From Tolypothrix sp. FACHB-123 (GTDB lineage Bacteria; Cyanobacteriota; Cyanobacteriia; Cyanobacteriales; Nostocaceae): DNA of 64,000 bases. Where the stretch lies: assembly GCF_014697075.1 (NCBI RefSeq), contig NZ_JACJRE010000009.1, forward strand, positions 62,001-126,000, read 5' to 3'. Shown piece by piece: positions 11,400 through 20,676 of the stretch. Each line of letters opens with the position of its first letter. The first letter of the stretch is position 1. The notes below the pieces were generated by a model, which had not been told where the DNA came from, searched no databases, and saw only the letters and a list, made by a program, of their open reading frames with translations. A program made the translations under genes and the position numbers.

Positions 11400-11455
11400 T
11401 CACCCCTCCGGGTTCGGCAGTTGTTCATGGGGGAAACCCCCAAGACCACACTGCC
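11400..11455. repeat. flanking repeat, left copy
   Basis: This block contains CCTCCGGGTTCG, GGGGGAAACCCCCAAG and a CTCAC end, in the same order as at 10171-10232. It lies directly upstream of the TnpB start codon and may be the left end of the element or a leftover of an older insertion. Confidence 0.55.
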
Positions 11456-11634
11456 TCACATTTTACTATTAAATCTGTGAAATACCTAAAACCCGCTATG
11501 TACCAAAGTTCATTTACTCACCCCGTCGTCGTCTGTCGTTCGCACTCCAGAACTCGACTCAGGGGTGAAGCTTCTCGCTCGTCCCCATTCCTCTCACCGC
11601 CAAACTGCGTTGTGGCGGGAGTCTCCTGGGGGTG

Positions 11635-12927
11635 TTAGATGATTGTGCCATCAGCAATAACAGCATTTTTTAACACAACCACAATTCCACTACGGATATA
11701 AAAGCCCTGACTTTCGCGATCGGCTTCTTGTACGTTGTCTTTATTGATAATTTTGACATTTCTACCAATGCGGGCGTTTTTATCAACAATGGCTCGGCGA
11801 ATAATTGTATCTGCACAAATACCGACGGAAACCTCATCGCTGAACAAGTTACATTGTCTTTCTACAGCAGCTTGGTAAAAGTCGGCACCCATAATTAGGG
11901 AATCTTCGATGATGCTACCAGATTCAACTCGCGATCGCACTCCTAAAACTGAATGTTCAATGCGGCAGTTTTTCAAAATACAACCTTCACCAATCAATGA
12001 TTGGGTGATTGTACAATCTAACATCTTTGTGGGTGGCAAGTAACGTGCGCGGGTGTAAATCGGCGCTTGTTCATCATAGAAGCTAAAAGGTGGTTGGGGT
12101 TGCTCGGTGAGAGCTAAGTTGGCATCATAAAAAGCTTCAATGGTTCCGATATCTTCCCAGTACCCATTGAATAAGTAGGCTTGGACGTTGTAATCTTTAG
12201 CAGCCGCATCAGGAATGATTTCTTTACCAAAATCGGTACTTTCTAAAGATTCGCGCAATAATTTGATCAAAACTTCTTTTTTAAAGACGTAAATCCCCAT
12301 CGAAGCGATGTAGGGTTGGAGTTGGGCTTGTTCTGGACTCAATCCCAGTACGGTGGTATCGACGCGCATTTGGGCTAAAGCGTCACCTTTGGGTTTTTCG
12401 CTAAAGTCAATTACTCTACCGGACTGATCAATTTTCATCAAGCCAAAGTCAGAAGCGCGGCGATCGTCGATGGGAATTACAGATAATGTAATATCCGCAC
12501 CTGTTTCTCTATGACGCTGGACAAATTCGCGGTAATCCATGCGATAGAGATGATCGCCTGAGAGAATCAGGTATTCTTCTGCATCCCATTCTTCCAGCAA
12601 CCAGATGTACTGACGCACAGCATCCGCTGTACCTTGGAACCAGTTGGGGTTTTCTGGGGTTTGCTGTGCTGCCAACACTTCGACAAAGCCTTCGCTGAAG
12701 CCACTAAAATTGTAGGCACGCGCAATGTGGCGATTCAGGGATGCTGAGTTGAATTGTGTCAGGACGTAGATTTTAAATATTTCTGAATTGATGCAGTTGC
12801 TGACAGGGATATCGATTAAGCGGTATTTCCCTGCAACTGGTACGGCTGGTTTTGCACGTAATTTTGTTAACGGATAAAGGCGAGTACCTGCACCACCACC
12901 GAGTATGATTGCTAAAACTTTTTTCAC
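11635..12927 (-). CDS. glgC: glucose-1-phosphate adenylyltransferase
   Basis: The enzyme makes ADP-glucose from ATP and glucose-1-phosphate, the committed step of glycogen synthesis. The 430 residues carry [20 protein letters not shown] at the N-terminus, the [13 protein letters not shown] segment, [28 protein letters not shown], and a left-handed beta-helix C-terminal domain ending [13 protein letters not shown]. The length is standard for the cyanobacterial enzyme, which is activated by 3-phosphoglycerate. The start appears to be GTG at 12927, since no ATG precedes the conserved [13 protein letters not shown]. The TnpB element has landed just past its 3' end without touching the coding sequence. 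Confidence 0.96.
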   Translation of the reverse strand: MKKVLAIILGGGAGTRLYPLTKLRAKPAVPVAGKYRLIDIPVSNCINSEIFKIYVLTQFNSASLNRHIARAYNFSGFSEGFVEVLAAQQTPENPNWFQGTADAVRQYIWLLEEWDAEEYLILSGDHLYRMDYREFVQRHRETGADITLSVIPIDDRRASDFGLMKIDQSGRVIDFSEKPKGDALAQMRVDTTVLGLSPEQAQLQPYIASMGIYVFKKEVLIKLLRESLESTDFGKEIIPDAAAKDYNVQAYLFNGYWEDIGTIEAFYDANLALTEQPQPPFSFYDEQAPIYTRARYLPPTKMLDCTITQSLIGEGCILKNCRIEHSVLGVRSRVESGSIIEDSLIMGADFYQAAVERQCNLFSDEVSVGICADTIIRRAIVDKNARIGRNVKIINKDNVQEADRESQGFYIRSGIVVVLKNAVIADGTII

Positions 12928-13335
12928 AACATGTCTCCCGACTGCCTTTCAACTCTCACCTTCAGTTTATGACTGTATGTAGCAGCTGGTAAGGGGGGAT
13001 CGCAGATTCTGAAGCGTGAATTTTACAGAATCCTGTCGGTAATCAATGTCGCTGCCAACAAATACAGCATTAAGATTTGTGTATAATTTGGCTCGTAACT
13101 ATTTGAGGCGATCGCTACAGAGTTTTCACTACTAAGATAGGTAAATAAATCTTAAATCACCGTTTTTTCTCAAGAAATTTAATTTTGCTTTAAGTGCAAA
13201 ATACACCTTTTGAAGTCACAAATTTTACACTTGCTGCACTTAAATAAATAAGAATAATTCTCAAGTAAACTCCATAAATTTAGTGTAGGAGAATTTGAGA
13301 TTGAGGTTAGGAAATTAAGTGCGATCGCTTATAAA
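12928..13335. other. non-coding stretch upstream of glgC
   Basis: About 400 A/T-rich bases without a convincing gene. It should hold the glgC promoter; HIP1-like sites occur near 13108 and 13320. No riboswitch or terminator was recognised. Confidence 0.5.
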
Positions 13336-13635
13336 TTAAACACTTAATTTCTTGAAATTTAACCTGGCATTAACTAAATGTAATTTCTGTGATAACTTGA
13401 GATGCTGCACCCAAGGTTGCTCAGATAATTGGGCAATAGAATTTGCAGAAAGAGTAGCTGTAAAAATATCTTTTCCTGGGGTGACATTGCTGACACCTAA
13501 ATTTTCGAGAACAGCAATAGCATTTGCGTCTAAAACAGGTTCAGTATGGATAAACACAGTTAAAGTCGGTGTTTCTGAGTTTTGTACCTCATTTATTGCT
13601 GTTGATAGGGCTGCATCTAGCTTTTGATAATTCAT
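13336..13635 (-). CDS. small hypothetical protein
   Basis: A 99-residue protein without signal peptide or membrane helix. The pattern (LTVFIHTEPVLDANAIAVLENLGVSN, then IFTATLSANSIAQLSEQPWVQHLKLSQKLHL) looks like a small alpha/beta fold. The second half recalls the propeptide-like inhibitor domain of subtilisin-type proteases (SIAQLSEQPWVQHLKLS compared with the usual V..LA..PGV..VE pattern). That is a weak resemblance, and no function is claimed. It stands alone between glgC and the moxR gene. Confidence 0.6.
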   Translation of the reverse strand: MNYQKLDAALSTAINEVQNSETPTLTVFIHTEPVLDANAIAVLENLGVSNVTPGKDIFTATLSANSIAQLSEQPWVQHLKLSQKLHLVNARLNFKKLSV

Positions 13636-13768
13636 AGCAATTCTTAAACAAGCGTAGCTGGTGATTGTTAACCTACACTATCACCACGCTATCAAATTTA
13701 TCTGTTTTCATTACCTATCTTCGTACAGAGATAACATTCGCCTGACTACATCTAATTACAGATTTGTC

Positions 13769-14728
13769 TTAGCGAGGAACTGGTACTTGATTAATTACCG
13801 ATGCAATTACCCCATCAATTTGTAAACCATCTAGCATTGCTTCTGGTTTGAGAATCAAACGATGACGCAATAATGGTGATGCAACAGCTTTAACATCATC
13901 TGGCTTGACAAATTTTCTTCCAGCTAACCAAGCTGCTGCTTGAGATGTTTGTAACCAAGCACCAGCAGCGCGAGGTGATGCGCCTAAAGCTAATTCTGGA
14001 TGTTGGCGTGATGTTTTGACTAAATTTAGTAAATAATCAATAATTTTATCATCGACTGTAATTTCTTTGACTGCTTGTCGCGCCTGTAAAATTTCGCTGA
14101 CTGTTGCTACAGGTTGAAGACGAGCGATATCCCCACGTCGCGCCGCAAAACCCGCTTGACGATTGAGTAACATTTGCTTTTCTGCGGCTGGTTCTGGGTA
14201 ATCTACTGCTAATTTGAATAAAAACCTATCTAACTGCGCTTCTGGTAACGGATAAGTACCCTCAAATTCTAGAGGATTTTGTGTGGCAATTACCCAAAAT
14301 AATTCTGGCAAAGGTAAACTTTCGCCATCGAGTGTTACCTGCATCTCTTCCATTGCTTCTAACAGCGCCGCTTGGGTTTTAGGGGGAGTGCGATTAATTT
14401 CATCTGCTAGTAATACTTCAGTAAAAACCGGGCCTTTCTTGAGAGTAAAATTGCGGCTATTTAAATCAAATATATTTGTGCCTGTAATATCTGATGGGAG
14501 TACGTCTGGTGTTAATTGAATGCGCCGAAAATCTGCTTTAATTAACTGCGCCAACACTTTTACCAACAATGTTTTACCCGTTCCCGGTACTCCTTCTAAA
14601 ATTATGTGTCCACCCGCTAGTAGTCCTACTATTAGCTGCTGTACCAAGCTGGATTGTCCAACAATTATACTGTTAATTCCTTGTTCAAGGCGACTTACAA
14701 TAGAGTGAGTATCGTTCATATTTGTCAT
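13769..14728 (-). CDS. MoxR-family AAA+ ATPase
   Basis: A 319-residue AAA+ ATPase with Walker A GVPGTGKT (46-53), Walker B LLADE (106-110) followed by INRTPPKTQAALLEAM, a sensor segment IATQNPLEFEGTYPLPEAQLDRF, and a C-terminal lid domain with ASPRAAGAWL. MoxR proteins act as chaperones for the assembly of metal-dependent or membrane complexes and usually sit beside DUF58/DUF4350 genes. Here the DUF4350 gene lies 53 bases upstream on the same strand, so the two are very likely one operon. ATG at 14728 is used; ATG at 14719 is an alternative. Confidence 0.92.
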   Translation of the reverse strand: MTNMNDTHSIVSRLEQGINSIIVGQSSLVQQLIVGLLAGGHIILEGVPGTGKTLLVKVLAQLIKADFRRIQLTPDVLPSDITGTNIFDLNSRNFTLKKGPVFTEVLLADEINRTPPKTQAALLEAMEEMQVTLDGESLPLPELFWVIATQNPLEFEGTYPLPEAQLDRFLFKLAVDYPEPAAEKQMLLNRQAGFAARRGDIARLQPVATVSEILQARQAVKEITVDDKIIDYLLNLVKTSRQHPELALGASPRAAGAWLQTSQAAAWLAGRKFVKPDDVKAVASPLLRHRLILKPEAMLDGLQIDGVIASVINQVPVPR

Positions 14729-14781
14729 TTTTTATAAAGAGAACAAATATCAATAGTGGTTGCCAGATAATCAATTACGAA

Positions 14782-15870
14782 TTACGAATTATTTCTGATG
14801 CTTTGCCATTTTCCTAGCCAGCTTAACAGTTCTCGTTCGCTCATGGGTCGTTTTTGCGACTTGAGCTTTAATACTGTAGCTAATTCTGTTGAACTTTTAC
14901 CTGTTTTTTCTACCCAAATATCAATTAAAGCTTGAGGTTCTAGGAGCATTTCTCCTAATCCTAAAGCTTTTTGTAATTGTAGTTGTTCTTCTTTACCTAC
15001 CATCTCGACAACAAAATCGGTAGATTCAGCTTTTTGTAAGACTCCTGCTAAAGCTTGGATATATGCTTCGCTGTTATCTAAAACTGGTGTTTCTAAAGCT
15101 ATTGGCTTACCAAAACGGCGATTTTGTGCCCAAATTAGCACTAATAAAAATACACCTGTTTGTAATAAAGCAACAATTAAGGGTTGATTAGCAAAATAAC
15201 TTAATAAATCGCCTTTACTTTCTTGATTGCGCACATCAGCATCTTTATAGCCATGAATATATTCATCAACAAATATGGCGTTATTTTGGTTGCTGACTAA
15301 ATCGGCAAGAAATTTAAAATTACTTAAATAATCTTGATAAGCATTAGCTGCTAAATAAGGCGTTGTGCAAAAGATAACTTTTCCTTTGCCATAATTCTTT
15401 TGCCAAATAATAGCACCGAAGCGATCGCCTAACAAGACTTCTTTGCCCTCGCCTTTAGCATAGCGTCTGCGTGTAGCGATTTTGACATCACCAAAAGACG
15501 ATTGTTGCATAGTGTGAAATTTTGCGGCTGTTACTGGATGCTGTGCGCCTAAGATTACCCAAGTATTACCTTTTTCTATCCATGCGCGTTCTTGCGAAGT
15601 AATAACTGGAAAACTCAGACGGCTGTATACCTGTAACAGGGTAACGGGACTTTTCTCTGCTTTAATAGCATCCCACGGCTTTTGCCAGCGCTGGATAGAA
15701 GTTCCCTGTTCTTGCATAAAAGCATACCAAGCACCATAGCCATCGGCAGCACGGTTATAGGTAGAACCACTATTAAGAATGCTATTTCTAGGAGCCGCGA
15801 ACAAGCTAATTAAAATTAGCACTACTAATGCGATCGCTCCTAGCCCAGACAAGCGGTTTGCACGCTGCAT
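14782..15870 (-). CDS. DUF4350-domain membrane protein
   Basis: The 362-residue protein begins with a membrane helix (residues about 9-26, LGAIALVVLILISLFAA). An outside domain with YGAWYAFMQEQGTSIQRWQKPW, VILGAQHPV and VDEYIHGY (the DUF4350 region) follows, then a second membrane helix (PLIVALLQTGVFLLVLIWAQ) and a cytoplasmic tail with ALETPVLDNSEAYIQALAGV. DUF4350 proteins are regularly encoded next to MoxR ATPases; the complex probably works at the membrane but its substrate is unknown. Start ATG at 15870 directly precedes a basic MQRANR. Confidence 0.8.
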   Translation of the reverse strand: MQRANRLSGLGAIALVVLILISLFAAPRNSILNSGSTYNRAADGYGAWYAFMQEQGTSIQRWQKPWDAIKAEKSPVTLLQVYSRLSFPVITSQERAWIEKGNTWVILGAQHPVTAAKFHTMQQSSFGDVKIATRRRYAKGEGKEVLLGDRFGAIIWQKNYGKGKVIFCTTPYLAANAYQDYLSNFKFLADLVSNQNNAIFVDEYIHGYKDADVRNQESKGDLLSYFANQPLIVALLQTGVFLLVLIWAQNRRFGKPIALETPVLDNSEAYIQALAGVLQKAESTDFVVEMVGKEEQLQLQKALGLGEMLLEPQALIDIWVEKTGKSSTELATVLKLKSQKRPMSERELLSWLGKWQSIRNNS

Positions 15871-15960
15871 AAGGTATAAATATTAATTTATTCCATAGTC
15901 AATAGTCCATAGTCCATAGTTAATAGTCAATAGTCCAGAGAAATTAACCTTAACAACTGA

Positions 15961-16881
15961 CTAATAACTAATATTGCCTTGTAAGCCGCCAGTGTGTATT
16001 AATAACAAGCGATCGCCTTTTGGAAAAAACCCCTGCTTCAACAAATCCATCACACCATAAAACATTTTGGCAGTGTATACATAATCTAAAGGTACGCCGT
16101 GTTCTTGGGTGAACTGCTGCTGAAACTGTAATAATTCGTCGTTGACTTTAGCGTAACCACCCATATGGTAATCACAGATTAATTCCCAAGATTTGGACAT
16201 CGCTTCATCAGCCAGGGGTAAATCAGAGACGAGGTAATTATTCAGCCAACTATCTACTTCCGACGCGAGAAATCCCCCATTTTTAAGCACGGGAAAACCG
16301 ATGGCGCGTTGGTCTTTGTGTAACGAAAGGATAATTCCAGCTAAAGTAGTACCTGTACCGCAAGCCACGCATACAGTATCAAATGCTTGATTATTCAGTA
16401 TCTCCATGCACCCACGCACCCCGTTAAGATTACTTCCACCTTCGGGAACGATAAACACATCACCGAAGCGTTGCTGTAATTGTGCTTGTAATGCTGTTGT
16501 GTGGCGTTCTCGGTATTTTTGTCTATCAAGGTAGAAAATTTGCATACCTTGTTCTACTGCAAACCTCAGTGTAGAGTTGAGTGGCAATCTCTCCTCTCCC
16601 CTAATCATGCCAATAGTGCGGAATCCAAAGAGCTTTCCGGCCGCAGCGGTAGCAAATATATGGTTAGAATAAGCACCACCAAAGGTCAGCAGTGTTGTCA
16701 AATTTCTCTGTTTAGCCTCTAAGAGGTTGTACTTGAGTTTGAACCACTTATTACCATTAACCCAAGGGTGCATAGCATCGAGACGAAGCACAGACAACTC
16801 AACTCCAGCCTGTTGGGCAATGGGGCTATCAATTGGCTGTATGGTGGGAGGTAGTCCTAAAGAAAAATTGTTCATCACCAT
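15961..16881 (-). CDS. PLP-dependent ACC deaminase/D-cysteine desulfhydrase family protein
   Basis: A fold type II pyridoxal-phosphate enzyme of 306 residues. The PLP lysine lies in NGNKWFKLKYNL (about residues 43-54), FGGAYSNH follows (about 68-75), and GTGTTLAGI forms the phosphate-binding loop near 175-183. The family contains 1-aminocyclopropane-1-carboxylate deaminases and D-cysteine desulfhydrases; the sequence alone does not separate them, although the desulfhydrase is the commoner activity among bacterial members. ATG starts at 16881 and 16875 are both possible. It is divergent from the next gene with only six bases between the start codons, so each promoter must lie inside the other gene or be shared. 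Confidence 0.8.
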   Translation of the reverse strand: MVMNNFSLGLPPTIQPIDSPIAQQAGVELSVLRLDAMHPWVNGNKWFKLKYNLLEAKQRNLTTLLTFGGAYSNHIFATAAAGKLFGFRTIGMIRGEERLPLNSTLRFAVEQGMQIFYLDRQKYRERHTTALQAQLQQRFGDVFIVPEGGSNLNGVRGCMEILNNQAFDTVCVACGTGTTLAGIILSLHKDQRAIGFPVLKNGGFLASEVDSWLNNYLVSDLPLADEAMSKSWELICDYHMGGYAKVNDELLQFQQQFTQEHGVPLDYVYTAKMFYGVMDLLKQGFFPKGDRLLLIHTGGLQGNISY

Positions 16882-16887
16882 GTAGAA

Positions 16888-17448
16888 ATGGCTAAACTTT
16901 TTGACTCTATCACAGAGGAATTACAACAATTTATTACTACCCAGCACATTTTTTTTGTGGGTAGCGCACCCTTAAGTCCTACAGGTCACGTTAACCTATC
17001 TCCCAAAGGATTAGATAGTTTTCGCATTCTCTCTCCCAACCGCGTAGCCTATTTGGACTTAACAGGTAGCGGTAATGAAACATCCGCCCATTTGCAAGAA
17101 AATGGACGGATTACATTTATGTTTTGTGCTTTTCAAGGTGCTGCTCGGATTTTACGCCTTTACGGTCGAGGATATACAGTTTTAGCAGGTTCCCCAGAAT
17201 GGAACTTACTTTCTCCTCTGTTTCCCACGCTTCCTGGATGTCGCCAAATCATCATAGCTGATATTGAAATTGTGCAAACTTCTTGTGGCTTTGGCGTACC
17301 ACTTTATGAATACCAAGGTCAACGTGAAAGTTTAATTGATTGGGCAAATAAAAAAGGTACAGAGGGTGTTAGAGAATATCAACAGCAAAAAAATCTTGTC
17401 AGTCTTGATGGTTTACCAACGCCATTGAGCAATTTACCTGGGGATTGA
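16888..17448 (+). CDS. pyridoxamine 5'-phosphate oxidase-fold family protein
   Basis: A 186-residue protein with a split-barrel flavin-binding look: FFVGSAPLSPTGHVNLSPKG near the N-terminus, VAYLDLTGSGNETSAHLQENGRITFMFCAF in the core, and a C-terminal CGFGVPLYEY segment. This pattern is frequent in pyridoxamine-phosphate-oxidase-related proteins of unknown substrate, not in the PdxH enzyme itself. Its start codon lies six bases from that of the divergent PLP enzyme; a shared link to vitamin B6 is possible but unproven. Confidence 0.78.
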   Translation: MAKLFDSITEELQQFITTQHIFFVGSAPLSPTGHVNLSPKGLDSFRILSPNRVAYLDLTGSGNETSAHLQENGRITFMFCAFQGAARILRLYGRGYTVLAGSPEWNLLSPLFPTLPGCRQIIIADIEIVQTSCGFGVPLYEYQGQRESLIDWANKKGTEGVREYQQQKNLVSLDGLPTPLSNLPGD

Positions 17449-17515
17449 AGAGAAATCGAGAAGGAAGACAAAAAGGACAGAATAATAAATACTCAATACC
17501 CAATACCCAATGCCC

Positions 17516-18184
17516 CTAAAATTCATATTGAGAAAGCACTTCTGTTTCGTTTTTAGCTGCTTGTATCCATTCTTGGATAGCAGGTAGTTCTAAAATTGCC
17601 TCTGCATATTTCTTAGAAATACTATCTAATTGCACATCGTAAGTGATAAAGCGCAATACAACTGGTGCATACATAGCATCAGCAATTGTGAATTTGCCAA
17701 GTAACATATCACCTTCTGTGGCAAATTTTTGGCGAAATTCCTGCCAAATACTAGTAATGCGGTCAATATCTTTTTGTACTTCCGGTGTTAATCCTTTCCC
17801 AGGTAACTTTTTACGACAATTCATGGGCATATTCTGCCGCAGATTTTGAAATCCTGAGTGCATTTCTGCACTAATAGAACGAGCTAAGGCTCGATTTGTC
17901 TTATCTGCTGGCCACCAATGCAGATGGGGAAATTCTTCGGCTAAGTATTCGCAAATTGCTAGAGAGTCCCAGATAATTTGATGATTATGTAACAGTACTG
18001 GTACTTTTCTTGAAGGTGAATATTCCTGAAGTTTAGATGCAGTTTCTGGAGTGTAGAGAGGGATGCGAATTTCCTCAAATTGCACCCCAAATTGCTTTAA
18101 AGCTAACCAAGGACGTAATGACCAAGATGAATAATTTTTATTGCCAATTACTAATCTAAGTTGCGTCATGTTAATTCTTATCAT
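17516..18184 (-). CDS. glutathione S-transferase family protein
   Basis: The 222-residue product shows an N-terminal thioredoxin-like domain (LRLVIGNKNYSSWSLRPWLALKQFGVQFEE, then VPVLLHNHQIIWDSLAICEYLAEEFP), which holds the glutathione-binding S-R-x-L and D-S motifs. An all-helical C-terminal domain follows. The ATG at 18184 overlaps the stop of the preceding gene (ATGA), but the family alignment fits better with the ATG at 18169 (MTQLRLVIG). The role is probably glutathione conjugation or reduction of stress products. It is co-transcribed with the small upstream gene. Confidence 0.85.
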   Translation of the reverse strand: MIRINMTQLRLVIGNKNYSSWSLRPWLALKQFGVQFEEIRIPLYTPETASKLQEYSPSRKVPVLLHNHQIIWDSLAICEYLAEEFPHLHWWPADKTNRALARSISAEMHSGFQNLRQNMPMNCRKKLPGKGLTPEVQKDIDRITSIWQEFRQKFATEGDMLLGKFTIADAMYAPVVLRFITYDVQLDSISKKYAEAILELPAIQEWIQAAKNETEVLSQYEF

Positions 18185-18453
18185 CTATACAACTGCTCAA
18201 TCCACATACACACATCAACTTCAGAACCGGAAGAATAGGACTTTCCGCTTATAGGATCGTAAGCTTGCCAATAAATATTACCTTTGCGATCAACCTTTTG
18301 TATAACCTCTAATTCTTGATAATCTGATGATAGTATTTTTACGGTATTTTGCCAGAAATTATGCAGTAACTCTTGGATAAAACTGAGGATATTACTAGTT
18401 TTAGAAGTTATTTTTATTTCTTCTGGTTGCAGGCATCTCAATTCATTCCTCAT
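18181..18453 (-). CDS. small hypothetical protein upstream of GST
   Basis: The ATG at 18453, preceded by an AGGA at about -12, gives 90 residues; the frame is open to a TTG at 18486. The middle (EVIQKVDRKGNIYWQAYDPISGKSYSSGSEVDVCMWIEQLYR) suggests a small beta-rich domain with a C-terminal helix. I do not recognise a family. The stop codon overlaps the GST start by four bases, which suggests translational coupling. Confidence 0.6.
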   Translation of the reverse strand: MRNELRCLQPEEIKITSKTSNILSFIQELLHNFWQNTVKILSSDYQELEVIQKVDRKGNIYWQAYDPISGKSYSSGSEVDVCMWIEQLYR

Positions 18454-18655
18454 AACATTATTCCTGATAGATGCTCGTGACAACAAAACTCTAACAACAC
18501 TTGACTAAATAATCAAAACATGGCTTGTATAGTTGCTATAAATGCCATTTATAGATATAAAAAACACGAATATAATATTTTTGGCAAAATTAAGTCAGCT
18601 ATTTACGCTGTGTTTTAGAATAACTAAGTATCAAAATATCTCATCCCTCATACCT

Positions 18656-18692
18656 AACCCCTAGCCCCTAGCCCCTAGCCCCTAGCCCCTTG
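18656..18692. repeat. short tandem repeat (CCCCTAG)n
   Basis: About five copies of the heptamer CCCCTAG lie just before the LysR start codon; the same unit recurs at 30284. Confidence 0.9.
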
Positions 18693-18703
18693 ATCAATTC
18701 GCC

Positions 18704-19609
18704 ATGAAACTCTCCCAACTTCGAGCCGTAGTTGCTGTAGCAGATTGTGGTAACTTTAGTGAGGCTGCTTTAGAATTACAACTTTCCCAACCGGCAATTA
18801 GTCATGCGATCGCTACCTTAGAAGCAGAATTGGGCGTACCTTTATTTGCTAGGGGTCGTCATGGTGCGGTACTTACACCTGCGGGAGAGCGGATTGTATA
18901 TCATGCTCGTCAGTCATTGCAACATCTGGAGATGATGCAACAAGAAGCGAATCTGCATAAAGGGTTACACGGCGGACATGTGCGGATTGCAGCTTTTCGC
19001 AGTGTTGCTACTCATTTACTACCAAAAGCGATCGCACTGTTTCACGATCAATTCCCAGAAGTGGCTGTAACGATCATTGAGTGTCTTTCCTACCTGGAAG
19101 TAGAACATTGTTTGCGGGAAGGACGCGCTGATATTGGCGTGACTTATTTACCCACTAGCGATGAGTTTACAACATGGGAAATTATCCGCGATCAATATGT
19201 GGCTTTGCTACCGCCAAACGCCAAAGTTAGCAGTCCAAAAATTACTTGGGAAGATATTGCTGTCTATTCACCAGTTTTACTGTCTTGTTTACCCTGCGGA
19301 CGCAATCTCCACCACCACATGAAGGTAGTAGCAAATTGCATTAATACTATTAGTGATATTCAGGAGGACTCTACGATTGTCAGCTTGGTAAATCAAGGAC
19401 TAAGAGCCGCTATTATTCCCCAATTAGCCGCTCTACCAATTCCCCATAATGTCCAAGTGTATAGTTTGCCAACACCGCTGGAAAGAGTTATGGGTGTGGC
19501 TATTTTAACAAATGGTCTGCAAATTCCAGCAGTATTTATGTTTTTAGAAATGCTGAAAAATTTTGATTTTTATAATTTGGCTAAATCCGCTTATTCATCC
19601 CATTCATAA
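18704..19609 (+). CDS. LysR-family transcriptional regulator
   Basis: A 301-residue regulator. The N-terminal winged helix-turn-helix spans residues 1-60 (LSQLRAVVAVADCGNFSEAALELQLSQPAISHAIATLEAELGVPLFAR), followed by a linker helix and a periplasmic-binding-like effector domain (VRIAAFRSVATHLLPKAIALFHDQFPEV and on). It is divergent from the small gene-GST pair, 250 bases away, which is the usual arrangement for a LysR target, so that operon is the first candidate. The effector is unknown. The heptamer repeat runs almost into the ribosome binding region. Confidence 0.9.
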   Translation: MKLSQLRAVVAVADCGNFSEAALELQLSQPAISHAIATLEAELGVPLFARGRHGAVLTPAGERIVYHARQSLQHLEMMQQEANLHKGLHGGHVRIAAFRSVATHLLPKAIALFHDQFPEVAVTIIECLSYLEVEHCLREGRADIGVTYLPTSDEFTTWEIIRDQYVALLPPNAKVSSPKITWEDIAVYSPVLLSCLPCGRNLHHHMKVVANCINTISDIQEDSTIVSLVNQGLRAAIIPQLAALPIPHNVQVYSLPTPLERVMGVAILTNGLQIPAVFMFLEMLKNFDFYNLAKSAYSSHS

Positions 19610-20026
19610 CTCGGTAGTACTGGGGTTAGCAAAACTTCAATAGATGCAATTGTAAATCTCAGGGTGGATTTAGCGATCCCCAATCGAGAAAGTTTTTCGG
19701 GAGATATTAATATTGTGAGCGAAAAATTTAGTTTTATATACTCCTGCTAGAGAAAAATATTATCTGCGAAAAGAATTTTTTTGCGCAAGGCTGAGAATGA
19801 TTAAAACCTTTACACATCAGAATTTCAGATTTTGACCATCAGAAAATTGTATGTTTGGGGATCAAAGTTTTTGCGAATTTTTGCCATAGTTGTGAAGATG
19901 AGTCTGCCTGGGGATCGCACAAGTTCAGGCGGTAGATAACTGATTAGAAAACTTGTTGCGAAAATAGCTGTCAACAATCAGTTTAAGATGGGATGATAAA
20001 CTAACAGAGAAAGCAGGCATTAATAA
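19610..20026. other. non-coding stretch between convergent genes
   Basis: About 415 bases without a convincing reading frame or recognised RNA. The LysR and PatD-like genes converge on it, so only terminators are expected; no clear stem plus T-run was found. Confidence 0.5.
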
Positions 20027-20380
20027 TTATTTTTCCTCTGTTTCCTCTGGTCGCAGGATAGCATCGCAATATCGGATGAGAGTTGTCAAGCGATCGCTAA
20101 TTGTTTGCAGCCTTGCTTGTGCAGTTGACACCTGCCTTGCACCTTGGAAAAACATAATGTCAATTTCCAACAACCGCAGCTGCTTACTCATCTCTGTCCG
20201 ATAAGACTGCTCTTTCGAGTCTTCCTCAGTTAAAGGTACAATCTGCTGTACAAACAATTGTTTTAAGGAGGCTAAACGCTGTCGCAGTTGATTCGCATTG
20301 AGTTGGGTGTTTGTAGCATCTGAGCGGAATTCCTCTAGAAAGCTAGCCAATACCTGATATTTATCTGTATTTAGAGACAT
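20027..20380 (-). CDS. PatD-like heterocyst frequency control protein
   Basis: A 117-residue soluble, almost entirely helical protein (SLNTDKYQVLASFLEEF, QLRQRLASLKQLFVQQIV, EMSKQLRLLEIDIMFFQGARQ, ARLQTISDRLTTLIRYCDAIL). Length and the ISKQLRLLEIDIMF..GARQ core agree with what I recall of PatD, a small protein of heterocystous cyanobacteria that tunes the number of heterocysts and is under NtcA control. I have not been able to compare sequences directly, so the name stays provisional and no gene symbol is assigned. It is divergent from the Rel gene. Confidence 0.55.
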   Translation of the reverse strand: MSLNTDKYQVLASFLEEFRSDATNTQLNANQLRQRLASLKQLFVQQIVPLTEEDSKEQSYRTEMSKQLRLLEIDIMFFQGARQVSTAQARLQTISDRLTTLIRYCDAILRPEETEEK

Positions 20381-20458
20381 CCAGTGCTAGTTAAGATAGT
20401 ATTAATGTCAAGTAATTTTTTTTCTACAATAAACTTTCTTAAGCTCTTTTTAGAACTA

Positions 20459-20486
20459 GAAGCCTCAAATTATGCTTTGAGGCTTC
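20459..20486. terminator. perfect inverted repeat between patD-like and rel
   Basis: GAAGCCTCAAA and TTTGAGGCTTC form an 11-base perfect stem with a 6-base loop. It lies in the divergent intergenic region, where no terminator is expected, and has no long T-run. It may end a short unannotated RNA or act as an operator. Confidence 0.45.
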
Positions 20487-20676
20487 ATTTGCCAGCAACA
20501 TATGTTTGGGATTATGAATCGAGAAACCCGCACTGGATGATTACCATAGGCAATAAAGGTATCAAATTCATATGACTTGATTAACTAGCCTCTGGGCAAC
20601 AGCATTTGCTATCGACAATGCTGTAGTTTTTATCCCTATCTGAACTTATCCACAGATCACCTCTAGTCCCCTTTGT

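Larger units (their letters stand above)
10098..11460 (-). mobile_element. IS200/IS605-type TnpB-only element (frameshifted)
   Basis: The unit holds one gene, tnpB, without a tnpA transposase. The right end, read on the minus strand after the gene, has the hairpin CCCCCGCTA..TAGCGGTGGG and closes with GAGGATGTCAA near 10098-10110. That is the kind of end where the guide-bearing omega RNA of TnpB elements stops. The left boundary is uncertain; a GC-rich palindromic block at 11403-11455 just before the start codon is the probable left end. It lies about 240 bases downstream of glgC. Confidence 0.7.

Noticed and set aside
10284-11480. 398-codon rightward open frame over the TnpB gene
   Set aside because: It is the antisense shadow of tnpB; the leftward frame has the family motifs and this one has none.
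20381-20430. NtcA-like site GTA...TAC upstream of the patD-like gene
   Set aside because: The spacing is ten bases, not the eight required for NtcA binding, and the sequence between is mostly T, so the match is probably chance.
20384-20575. 63-codon rightward frame between patD-like and rel genes
   Set aside because: It crosses an 11-base hairpin, has no protein-like features and no ribosome binding site.
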